Shown here piece by piece: positions 8,981 to 16,011 of a stretch of 33,494 bases of DNA (positions are counted from its first letter, which is position 1; the number at the start of each line of letters is the position of its first letter). Source of the stretch: Pirellulales bacterium (lineage in GTDB: Bacteria > Planctomycetota > Planctomycetia > Pirellulales > JADZDJ01); NCBI GenBank assembly GCA_020851115.1, contig JADZDJ010000056.1, forward strand, positions 1-33,494, given 5' to 3'. Made by a program: the position numbers and the translations under genes. The notes under the pieces were generated by a model. That model had not been told where the DNA came from. It worked only from the letters and a program-made list of their open reading frames with translations, and ran no database searches.

Positions 8981-10360
8981 ATGCCGATGTCGGATGCTGC
9001 GGTAAATTCTGATCGACCCTTGCGAATCGTCTATCTCACCGCCGGCGCGGCTTCGCGTTACTGCGGCTCGTGTCTGCACGACAATACGCTCGCCAAAGCA
9101 CTCTCACAACTTGGCGAGCATGTGTTGCTGACCCCAACGTATACGCCGCTGCGGACGGATGAGGAAGATGTCAGCCTGAACCGAATTTTTTTCGGCGGCG
9201 TGAATGTCTACCTGCAGCAGCATTTGTCGCTTTTTCGACACACACCGTGGTTTGTCGATCGACTGCTCGACTCGCCGCGGCTGCTCCGCTGGCTTTCACA
9301 GCGCAGCGCAGGGATGGCAGCCGCCAAGCTCGGACCGCTAACCGTTTCGACGTTGGAGGGCGAGCGCGGACGGCAGCGGAAGGAAATCGAAAAGCTCATT
9401 CGCTGGCTGGAATCGGAGGCGCGACCCGACATCATCCACCTTTCCAACGCACTGTTGCTGGGCATTGCGCCATCGCTGAAAAAACGCCTCGGCGTTCCGA
9501 TTGCTTGCGGCTTGGCCGGCGAAGATCTGTTTCTCGAGCAACTCGAAGATCCTCACTACACCCGGTCGCGGGAGCTGTTGCGAAAACATGCACAGGAAGC
9601 CGACGTGTTCGTGGCCTACAACCGCTACTTCGGCAACTTTATGGCCGATTATCTCGGTATCGACCCCGGGCACATTGAAGTCATTCGCCACGGCTTGCAT
9701 CTCGACGGTCACAGCATGAAACCGCTGCGCAGCATCGACAAGCATTTCACGATTGGCTACTTCGGCCGCATCGCACCGGAAAAAGGCCCTCATTTGCTGC
9801 TGGAAGCTTTCTCGCAGTTGTGTGCCGATCCGTCGCTGCCGCCGTTGAAATTAAAATTCGCCGGATATCGATCGGCCGCGGATGAGGCATACTTTCAAAC
9901 GATCATCGACCGGGTGCAAGTACTGAGCTTGCAAGACCGGTTTGAATACGTCGGCGAGCTAGATCGTCACGGAAAGATCGCGTTTCTACAATCGCTCGAT
10001 GTCATGAGCATTCCGACCATCTACCAGGAAAGCAAGGGCCTTTCCGCGCTGGAAGCGCTTGCCAATGGCGTGCCGGTCGTCCTACCTGCACACGGAGCTT
10101 TTCCAGAACTGATCGAACTGACCGGAGCCGGCCTGTTGTGCGAACCGGGGAATCCTCACGATCTTGCCAGCAAAGTGCGCGAGTTGATCTTGAACTCCAC
10201 GGCAGCAGCCGCATTGGGCCGCCGCGGACACGATGCGATTCGCTCTCACTATACCGCCGCACAAATGGCAGAGGGGCACCGAACGCTCTATCGACGCTTG
10301 ATTGAGGGCGATTGTCAACACTCCGTTTTCATGGCGGCGAAACCTGGGCAATCAGCCTAG
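8981..10360 (+). CDS. Glycosyltransferase family 4 protein
   Basis: A GT-B fold sugar transferase of about 459 residues; donor and acceptor are not evident. The N-terminal Rossmann half opens RIVYLTAGAASRYCGSCLHD, matching a GT4 subgroup that carries a YCGSC-x-DN motif after the first strand. The C-terminal half has TIGYFGRIAPEKGPHLLLEA and the donor-binding ESKGLSALEALANGVPVVLP (EX7E-like) region, then GLLCEPGNPHDLASKV. ATG at 8981 was chosen over upstream frame codons, which lie close to the preceding gene; ATG at 8987 is equally possible. It lies 83 bases after the zinc-ribbon protein gene and may share its transcript. No polysaccharide cluster surrounds it. Confidence 0.87.
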   Translation: MPMSDAAVNSDRPLRIVYLTAGAASRYCGSCLHDNTLAKALSQLGEHVLLTPTYTPLRTDEEDVSLNRIFFGGVNVYLQQHLSLFRHTPWFVDRLLDSPRLLRWLSQRSAGMAAAKLGPLTVSTLEGERGRQRKEIEKLIRWLESEARPDIIHLSNALLLGIAPSLKKRLGVPIACGLAGEDLFLEQLEDPHYTRSRELLRKHAQEADVFVAYNRYFGNFMADYLGIDPGHIEVIRHGLHLDGHSMKPLRSIDKHFTIGYFGRIAPEKGPHLLLEAFSQLCADPSLPPLKLKFAGYRSAADEAYFQTIIDRVQVLSLQDRFEYVGELDRHGKIAFLQSLDVMSIPTIYQESKGLSALEALANGVPVVLPAHGAFPELIELTGAGLLCEPGNPHDLASKVRELILNSTAAAALGRRGHDAIRSHYTAAQMAEGHRTLYRRLIEGDCQHSVFMAAKPGQSA

Positions 10361-10395
10361 CCGCCAATGGGCTGCGTCTCCCGTGCGATTGTTGG

Positions 10396-10415
10396 CCGAG
10401 TTGCGTTCAACTCGG
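10396..10415. terminator. Hairpin downstream of glycosyltransferase gene
   Basis: CCGAGTT (10396-10402) pairs perfectly with AACTCGG (10409-10415) around a 6-base loop, 36 bases after the stop codon. No T-run follows, so it is at best a Rho-assisted or RNA-stabilising hairpin. Confidence 0.35.
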
Positions 10416-10610
10416 AGCCGCGCCAGTCAGGGTGTGGGTGCGTCCGATCCACTTTTTGAAGGGTGAGACTCGGAAATGTGCAGTACCCGCTATTGAGTGA
10501 AGCAGTGAAGCCGAAGCAATGGATTGATGCTTGTGAGGCGTCCTGCCGCGCCCTACAATGGCGAACTTCGGCCAATATTTCGCCCGTTACGCTCAGGGAT
10601 GTGATCCGCC

Positions 10611-11555
10611 ATGGCGAAGAAAGTAATTTTAGACGTCGATCCCGGCATCGACGACGCAGTGGCCATAGTACTGGCGCTGTTCGATCCCCGGCTGGATGTG
10701 GTCGCCATCACCGCCACCGGCGGCAACGTGTTTCCTGCCCAAGCCACGCGGAACGTTCAAACGATCGTCGAACTGCTCGACCCGCCACGCTGGCCCCGAA
10801 TTGGCGCGGCCCCGGAAGATAATCCCCTACCTGTCGATGGCCGGCTGTTGCACGGCGCCAACGGACTGGGGAACGTCGATTTTCCCATTGCCGAGTTGGC
10901 GAAGATGCACCCGGCGGAAAAAGTGCTCTGCGATGAAATTCGCGCTGCACCGGAAGATATCACCGTCGTTTGCTTGGGACCGCTGACGAATATCGCCCGC
11001 GCGATGCAGCGCGACAATGAATGGGTATCGCTCGTCGGCCGGTTGGTCATTTCTGGAGGCAGCGTCGGCGTACCAGGGCGAACCAGCCCCGTGGCCGATT
11101 TCAACACCTATTGCGATCCGCTCTCCTCTCGCAAAGTAATCAAATCGCCGGTCACCAAGACACTGGTGCCGCTCGATGTCAGTGGTGAACTCAATTTCAC
11201 TTTTGAACTGCTCGAACAATTACCGAGCGAGTCCACGCGCGCCGGGTTGCTGTTGCGACAGATTCTTCCCTTCAGCTTTCGCGCTCAGCGGCAAGCGCTG
11301 GGGCAAGAGCATATCAACTTGAACGACGTGGTCGCGATCGTCGCCGTCACAAATCCGGAACTTTTTGAAATGGAAATGCTCGGCGCCGATGTGGAGACCG
11401 AAGGAGAATTGACAACCGGCATGGTGGTGTTCGATCGCCGCAAACCGGCGATCCGCGAATGGCGGCCCAATGTCGAAGTCGCTTTGAAAGCCGATCTGGC
11501 GGCGGTGCGCGATTGTGTGTTGCGTGGACTGGAGCGGGCCGGCAATGCCGGCTAA
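10611..11555 (+). CDS. Nucleoside hydrolase (inosine-uridine preferring family)
   Basis: Hydrolyses the N-glycosidic bond of ribonucleosides to give free base and ribose, for purine/pyrimidine salvage; cytosolic. The 314-residue length is typical. The calcium-binding N-terminal signature is clear: D8-V-D10-P-G-I-D14-D15, followed by a TATGGN segment. Further family segments are VVCLGPLTNIARAM near residues 121-134, the ISGGSVG loop near 147-153, and DFNTYCDP near 164-171, which resembles the E(F/H)N..DP substrate-binding loop with DFN in place of EFN. ATG at 10611 gives the normal start MAKKVILDVDPG. It stands alone, 250 bases after the glycosyltransferase. Substrate preference cannot be read from sequence. 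Confidence 0.92.
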   Translation: MAKKVILDVDPGIDDAVAIVLALFDPRLDVVAITATGGNVFPAQATRNVQTIVELLDPPRWPRIGAAPEDNPLPVDGRLLHGANGLGNVDFPIAELAKMHPAEKVLCDEIRAAPEDITVVCLGPLTNIARAMQRDNEWVSLVGRLVISGGSVGVPGRTSPVADFNTYCDPLSSRKVIKSPVTKTLVPLDVSGELNFTFELLEQLPSESTRAGLLLRQILPFSFRAQRQALGQEHINLNDVVAIVAVTNPELFEMEMLGADVETEGELTTGMVVFDRRKPAIREWRPNVEVALKADLAAVRDCVLRGLERAGNAG

Positions 11556-11641
11556 CGGCCGGTTCTCACCAATCTCGCCACGGCGGCACGATTGGCACTG
11601 CGGCCGCGAGGTCGCAACCAAGACAACAGGATGCAGCATAA

Positions 11642-11824
11642 TCGCTCAAGCTCGACATCGACGAAACGCATGTAGCTGAATTGGCCGAATTCGACTTCGC
11701 CAATGACGACGATTCGAATGCCGGCCGCTACGAATTGGCTTTGGCCAAGCCGATTCCTTCAGCGGAAAACTTCGCGACGTTTGGCTCCATCGTCGCGCGC
11801 TCGATAAGAGTGAAGCGCAGCTAA
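11642..11824 (+). other. Possible decayed coding remnant
   Basis: A 60-codon open stretch with coding-like codon use but no start codon of standard type near its 5' end; an in-frame TAA sits at 11639. It reads LDIDETHVAELAEFDFAN, then GRYELALAKPIPSAENFATF, and ends at TAA 11822-11824. I do not recognise it. It could be the tail of a former gene or chance. Confidence 0.2.
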
Positions 11825-11849
11825 TTCAACCGTTGAATCACCCCCCCCC
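11824..11849. repeat. 15-bp palindrome next to a C9 tract
   Basis: ATTCAAC (11824-11830) and GTTGAAT (11832-11838) form a perfect inverted repeat around one base, followed by nine Cs at 11841-11849. It lies just past the 3' end of the minus-strand SDR gene. The homopolymer could vary in length between isolates. Confidence 0.4.
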
Positions 11850-11875
11850 ATAGGATTGAATGACCGCGGTGCGAC

Positions 11876-12751
11876 TCAGGCTTCGGGCACGGCGGGCGAT
11901 GGCATCGGCTCGACCGGCACTGCCGCCGCTGCCTCTTGGGCTGCCGCCACATGCCGGCCATAGAAAAAGGCCAGCATCCAGTGGAAGAACCGCGGAAAGT
12001 ATCGCTTCGCTCGAACGCAAATCCGCGCTCGCGGGCCGCTGATGACATACAGCTTGCGCTTGCGCACTCCGCGCCAGGCCGCTTCCGCAACATACTCTGA
12101 AGTGAGATTTGTCCAGGTCATCCAGTATTCGCCGTCGCGGCGGAGTTGTTCGTTTTGAAACCGGCCTCCCTTGAGCAAATTCGTCGGCACGAAGCCGGGG
12201 CAGAAGCAGGTTACTCCGATCTTGTGCGGCTTGAGTTCGCCGTAGAGAGCCTCCGAAAACGACAACACTGCCGCCTTCGACGAGCAATACGCGGCACACG
12301 TCGGCACGGCGGTAAACGACGCCAGCGACGCGGTATTCAGAATGTTTCCTCCAGCCGGATTCCGCTTGAGCCACGGAATCAGCTCGTGGCAGCCGTAAAC
12401 GACGCCCCACCAGTTGGTTTGGAAGACGGCCTGCCAGTCGTCGTCGGTGAATAGTTCTGCCTCGCCAGCGGCGGCGATTCCGGCGTTGTTCACCAGCAGA
12501 TCGAGCTTTGGCCAGCGCTGGGCCAATTCGGTATGAAGCGTCCTCCAAGCTGCGCGATCGCCGACATCCTGCACGAAGCACTCCGCGGCTCCGCCTGCGT
12601 TTTCGACGAGCGATTTCGTTTCGGTCAGCCCTAAACCGTTGATATCCACCAGCGCCAGTCGCCAGCCTTCGCGGGCAATTCGCACCGCCAGCGCGCGGCC
12701 AATTCCCGATGCCGCCCCTGTGATAATGCCATGACGCTCTTGAGAAGCCAT
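11876..12751 (-). CDS. Short-chain dehydrogenase/reductase
   Basis: A 291-residue classical SDR oxidoreductase. The cofactor motif is T11-G-AAS-G16-I-G18, with D36 after the second strand (LALVDI), which favours NAD(H). NNAG is at residues 88-91. The catalytic tetrad N113, S142, Y155 and K159 is intact (QTN; NTASL; YCSSK). The C-terminal 50 residues extend past the usual fold: a hydrophobic YFPRFFHWMLAFFYGRHV segment and an Ala/Pro-rich tail, which may bind membrane. ATG at 12751 is supported by GGAGAGG seven bases upstream. It has no obvious pathway neighbours. The substrate is unknown; lipid or ketone reductases often have such tails. Confidence 0.9.
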   Translation of the reverse strand: MASQERHGIITGAASGIGRALAVRIAREGWRLALVDINGLGLTETKSLVENAGGAAECFVQDVGDRAAWRTLHTELAQRWPKLDLLVNNAGIAAAGEAELFTDDDWQAVFQTNWWGVVYGCHELIPWLKRNPAGGNILNTASLASFTAVPTCAAYCSSKAAVLSFSEALYGELKPHKIGVTCFCPGFVPTNLLKGGRFQNEQLRRDGEYWMTWTNLTSEYVAEAAWRGVRKRKLYVISGPRARICVRAKRYFPRFFHWMLAFFYGRHVAAAQEAAAAVPVEPMPSPAVPEA

Positions 12752-13160
12752 GCGGTGCCCTCTCCAGCCAAAGTAGAGCCGTCCTTGGCAAATATTTTAC
12801 ACAGACAATTTAGAGTACTGGAATTCGCCGCGAAAGCAAGTTCTTTCGATTGGTCATCTCTACGCGAAATCGGCTCGACGCCATCCTGTTCTCAACGCCG
12901 GCATGGTAAACCATTGCTGTCGAAAGAGACCAATTGCCAATTTACGATTGTTGCAGGCAGTAGTGGAAACCAGCGATTGGCACATCCTTTGCACTGTCGA
13001 AAATCTCATAAATCCCGATTGCCAGCCCTGCACGGCAGGCGTGGCGAAGTTAGAATTGGACAAGTCATCGGCGGAACATGGCAGGTAGGAATTGTTTGCC
13101 TGAAGTGGTTGTGCTGAACTGCCGATGTAAATGTGGCTGCAAGAAATCGCTATAGTTTTT
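12752..13160. other. Non-coding stretch upstream of SDR gene
   Basis: Roughly 400 bases with no frame that looks coding. It should contain the SDR promoter (minus strand). A TATAGT at 13151-13156 on the plus strand could be the -10 box for the RNA candidate that follows, but its -35 region is poor. Confidence 0.35.
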
Positions 13161-13380
13161 GTTGGAAGATTCTGTTAATTACACCAACCAAGCGTACAAG
13201 CCTCTTTCCGTACTTCCGTCGGCGGACCCACTATTAATTCGACGGCCCGGGTCAAACGGAGCCAGTGCTTAGCACGGTCCGATCCGCGCCGCTCTCGAAG
13301 CGACTCCACCGTCGCAATCGGAGAGAGGTTTGACTTTCGAAACCGGGCCGTGGCCTCTGCGCCGCGAGCCCGGTTTTTTC
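13161..13380 (+). ncRNA. Candidate structured small RNA ending in an intrinsic terminator
   Basis: The stretch folds into a compact series of helices by exact complementarity. GTTGG 13161-13165 pairs with CCAAC 13184-13188, and CCGTCG 13216-13221 with CGACGG 13240-13245. A long-range helix, GTCAAAC 13251-13257 with GTTTGAC 13328-13334, closes a junction. Inside it are two hairpins: GGA/TCC, CC/GG and GTGC/GCAC at 13258-13280, and CTCTC/GAGAG plus GCGAC/GTCGC at 13292-13325. A strong terminator follows at once. No protein frame fits. The sequence lacks the hallmarks I know for SRP RNA, tmRNA, RNase P RNA or c-di-GMP riboswitches. It is not upstream of a plus-strand gene, so a trans-acting RNA is likelier than a riboswitch. 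The 5' end is uncertain. Confidence 0.5.
13341..13379 (+). terminator. Strong intrinsic terminator of the RNA candidate
   Basis: AACCGGGC 13341-13348 pairs with GCCCGGTT 13368-13375. CGTGGC 13349-13354 pairs with GCCGCG 13361-13366 (one G-U pair), with a 6-base loop and a single bulged A at 13367. A run of six Ts occupies 13374-13379. The T-run sets the direction as plus strand. Confidence 0.8.
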
Positions 13381-13383
13381 TTG

Positions 13384-13804
13384 ATCGAGTGACACCGGGT
13401 CAACCGACGCCCATTTCGCTTGCGTCTGCAAATTTGGAAAAGTGCGAACGCCTGCAGCAATGGCTTGATTTGAAGCCAAATAGCGACACACTCAAAAACA
13501 AGAAAACAAGGCAGGTGCATGTCAGCTTTTACAGCATTGGGCGGTGTAAAAGCCGGATCTACAATGGCAGCCTCCATGCGCTCGAACCAGGCGAACGGGC
13601 CAATGTTTCCGCCGAACGATTGATGCCCTGCCTGGCGCTCACTCGCATGAAGCACAAGTCTCGCTCTTGGTATCGCTGATTCTACTTCCCAACTGAGGTG
13701 GTTGCGTGTCGAAACACCAGATCAGCCAAGAGCACCATCGCAGGCAAGGCGCATCAGTCCTGATTTTCCTGCCAGCTCCCATCGCGAATTAGGAGAAGCT
13801 CGTT
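13384..13804. other. Non-coding stretch 3' of pfkB-type gene
   Basis: About 420 bases between the RNA terminator and the 3' end of the minus-strand kinase gene. Short frames here lack motifs, and I see no RNA gene or repeat. Confidence 0.35.
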
Positions 13805-14761
13805 CTAGCAGCGTTCGATTTTCAGGTCGTGCTGCTCCATGAAAGCGAGGGCTTCTTCGCGGGTGAAGACGCTGTCGGTGGCTCCGACCGACCTGACACA
13901 GCTCGCTCCCAAGGCGCTGCCCCAGTGCAGACAGCCGATTTCGTCTTCACCCGCGAGCATGCCGGCAATGTAGCCGGCGTCGAAGGCGTCGCCCGAGCCG
14001 GTGCCGCCGACGAATCGAGTCGGATAGACGGACGCTTTAATCCGCTGCCGGTCGCTCACCAGCAACGTGCCGCGTTCGCCTTGAGTAATGACCACCGTGC
14101 GAGCGCCGGCGGAGCGAAATTTCTCGGCTTGGGCTAGTGGTTCTGAGTGGCCGGTAATCATGGCCGATTCGTGGTCGTTTGGCAGAAAGACGTCGGTATG
14201 TGGTAGCACGTGTTCGAGTTTCGGCCAGTGGTCGCCGGGAGCCGGCACGACTACATCGAGCACGGTCTTTACTCCGGCCTGCTGCGATTGTCGAAACACT
14301 GCCGCTAAACCAAGGGAGCTTTCCATCGCAGGCATCAGCAAATATCCGCCGACATAGAGTACCTTGGCCCGTCGGACCCGTTCGATGGGAATATCTGCGG
14401 CCGACATGACGGCATTGGCACCGGCCGTGTGAATAAACCGCCGGTCTTCGCCCTTGACGTTGATAATCAGCGTGCCGCTGGTTTCGACGCCATCCAGTTC
14501 GCGCACGCCGCTGGTTTCGACGCCGGCCGCTTGAAGCGTTTCGATCACAAACCTGCCGAACAGGTCGCGGCCCACGCAGCCCACGACGCCGACTTTGACG
14601 CCTACGCGGGCTAGATTCATTGCGACATTCGATGCGCAGCCGCCAATGGAGAGGGACAGCCTCTCGCACATTTCCAGTTCCCCGGCCCCCGGCATGCGAG
14701 CGATCGGCGAACAGAGATGATCGGCGACAAGAATTCCTACGCTCAGGCAATCAAGCGACAT
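13805..14761 (-). CDS. PfkB-family carbohydrate/nucleoside kinase
   Basis: A ribokinase-like ATP-dependent sugar or nucleoside kinase of 318 residues. The N-terminal family signature is the glycine-rich SIGGCASNVAMNLARVG region at about residues 37-53. The C-terminal signature GGTGSGDAFDAGYIAG carries the catalytic aspartate D258 and the anion hole. Substrate-side features such as GVVGCVGRDLFGRFV and DVFLPNDHES are typical of the family. ATG at 14761 is chosen over an upstream TTG at 14776 because MSLDCLSVGILVAD begins directly with the first beta strand. It sits 142 bases after rplT on the same strand, with a hairpin between them. The phosphorylated substrate cannot be assigned from sequence. 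Confidence 0.9.
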   Translation of the reverse strand: MSLDCLSVGILVADHLCSPIARMPGAGELEMCERLSLSIGGCASNVAMNLARVGVKVGVVGCVGRDLFGRFVIETLQAAGVETSGVRELDGVETSGTLIINVKGEDRRFIHTAGANAVMSAADIPIERVRRAKVLYVGGYLLMPAMESSLGLAAVFRQSQQAGVKTVLDVVVPAPGDHWPKLEHVLPHTDVFLPNDHESAMITGHSEPLAQAEKFRSAGARTVVITQGERGTLLVSDRQRIKASVYPTRFVGGTGSGDAFDAGYIAGMLAGEDEIGCLHWGSALGASCVRSVGATDSVFTREEALAFMEQHDLKIERC

Positions 14762-14854
14762 GGCGGAACTGGCCAATTATGTTGCTTCGGTGCGGAGACG
14801 CGACTTCGTTCCTACGAACCCCAGGCCGCGACCATCAGGAAGCGATTGCTCTTT

Positions 14855-14870
14855 CCCGCTTTCACGCGGG
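14855..14870 (-). terminator. Hairpin downstream of rplT
   Basis: CCCGC (14855-14859) and GCGGG (14866-14870) pair around a 6-base loop, 33 bases past the rplT stop on the minus strand. There is no T-run after it, so termination is only suggested by its position. Confidence 0.3.
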
Positions 14871-14903
14871 CTCGGAAGTGGAATTGCCACGAACGGGGAG
14901 AAT

Positions 14904-15260
14904 TTAGTGTTGCAGCGCTGTCTTGACGAGCCCTACCACCGCGTCGAACGCGGGAGCATCGGCGATCGCCATTTCCGAAAGAGTTTTCCGGTCGAGTTCG
15001 ATTTTGGCTTTCATCAGTCCGCTCATAAATTCGCCATATCGGAGACCGCGTTCGCGCGCGGCCGCGTTGATGCGGATGATCCAGAGGCTGCGTAAGTCTC
15101 GACGACGACGACGGCGATCTCGAAAGGCTGAAACACCCGAGCGGATGAGGGTCTCGGTTGCAGTGCGCAAGAGCTTGCGGCGTCCGCCAACAAAGCCCTT
15201 CGCTCGCTTGAAGAGACGCTTCTTGGCACGATTACGAGGGACGGCTGAAGTAGTACGCAT
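14904..15260 (-). CDS. rplT: 50S ribosomal protein L20
   Basis: L20 binds 23S rRNA early in large-subunit assembly and, in several bacteria, represses its own operon. The 118-residue length is standard. The basic N-terminal arm [20 protein letters not shown] and the core [20 protein letters not shown], then [21 protein letters not shown], are diagnostic. It follows rpmI by 94 bases on the same strand, the conserved order rpmI-rplT. The usual upstream infC is not present. The intergenic leader is where L20 autoregulation occurs in E. coli, but I see no clear rRNA-mimic structure here. Confidence 0.97.
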   Translation of the reverse strand: MRTTSAVPRNRAKKRLFKRAKGFVGGRRKLLRTATETLIRSGVSAFRDRRRRRRDLRSLWIIRINAAARERGLRYGEFMSGLMKAKIELDRKTLSEMAIADAPAFDAVVGLVKTALQH

Positions 15261-15354
15261 GAATTGAACTATGAACTATAAGGATTGAACGGCGAGCAGC
15301 CGAAGTAATGAGGGTTGATGTTCATCAATCCATGCTCGCAGTACATCATATCAA

Positions 15355-15558
15355 CTAGTAACTATTTCCAGCGAGGGCTTCCAGCAGCCGCTTCGTGTCG
15401 GCCTGGTGCAGGACGCCGGTGCCGCGAAGGTTGCGGATGCGCTTTTGCTCCATGCGGCTGTTTAGGTGGCTTGTGCCGGCGCGACGGTGCTTGAGTTTGC
15501 CCTTGGCCGTGGCGCGGAAACGCTTCTTAACGCCTTTGTGTGTCTTGATCTTCGGCAT
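15355..15558 (-). CDS. rpmI: 50S ribosomal protein L35
   Basis: A small basic protein of the large ribosomal subunit. The 67 residues start MPKIKTHKGVKKRFRATAKG, the normal start of the family. They continue KLKHRRAGTSHLNSRMEQKR, with the usual conserved HR...SH...K pattern. ATG at 15558 is preceded on the minus strand by an AGAAGAGA stretch that can serve as a ribosome binding site. It forms an operon with rplT. Nothing upstream on this strand codes for IF3, so the promoter probably lies directly before rpmI. Confidence 0.97.
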   Translation of the reverse strand: MPKIKTHKGVKKRFRATAKGKLKHRRAGTSHLNSRMEQKRIRNLRGTGVLHQADTKRLLEALAGNSY

Positions 15559-15839
15559 GGGCGAATCTCTTCTGGCTCATGGAAAAAATTGGAATCAATC
15601 ATTTTAGCCGACCGCAGCCGGAAGTGGAAGTGAGGCTCGATGCCGATTTTTTGGGGGGAGTTTGGGTCGTCGATCGACTCGGTATGAAATACTGCGACGT
15701 TTTCTATCGGCCGATTTTCGGCAGGGTCAACTGCGACTTGATTGTCTCGTCGGAACCGCAGTTCGATTTGCCGTCCGGAAGTGATTTCGCCATTCGAGCG
15801 GCAAACCCCCGTTGAATCCATGTTTGAACAACACTTGTC
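15559..15839. other. Intergenic region between divergent rpmI and FAD oxidoreductase genes
   Basis: About 280 bases without a supported gene. Frames on both strands are open in part but show no motif. It must contain the promoter of rpmI-rplT; I cannot point to its boxes. Confidence 0.3.
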
Positions 15840-15869
15840 TTGACAGCCATAGGCGACTTACCCTAGATT
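15840..15869 (+). promoter_or_regulatory. Sigma-70-type promoter of FAD oxidoreductase gene
   Basis: A perfect -35 box TTGACA (15840-15845), an 18-base spacer, then TAGATT (15864-15869, 4 of 6 matches to TATAAT). It would give a leader of about 135 bases before the ATG at 16012. The leader holds two hairpins at 15922-15934 and 15952-15977. Confidence 0.55.
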
Positions 15870-16011
15870 GTTCTTGCCCGCCGCACGCTGCGCGAATCGA
15901 AACATTGGCTGCCGGGCCGCTGTTGTCGAACAACGTCGGGGAGCGCGCTTTGCGGTCGCGCGTTGGCTGCGCGCCGCCGCTGTGGCTTCTTTTTATTGAG
16001 AGAGGTGAATC

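Noticed and set aside
12731-13117. 128-codon plus-strand frame before the RNA candidate
   Set aside because: Starts inside the SDR gene on the other strand and has no domain-like pattern.
13161-13380. Identity as SRP RNA, tmRNA, RNase P RNA or c-di-GMP riboswitch
   Set aside because: None of their conserved core sequences is present by eye, and no plus-strand gene follows for a riboswitch to control.
14855-14870. True intrinsic terminator for rplT
   Set aside because: Only five base pairs and no T-run; kept as a low-confidence hairpin.
15579-15815. 78-codon plus-strand frame between rpmI and the FAD oxidoreductase
   Set aside because: No motif, and it lies in a divergent promoter region.
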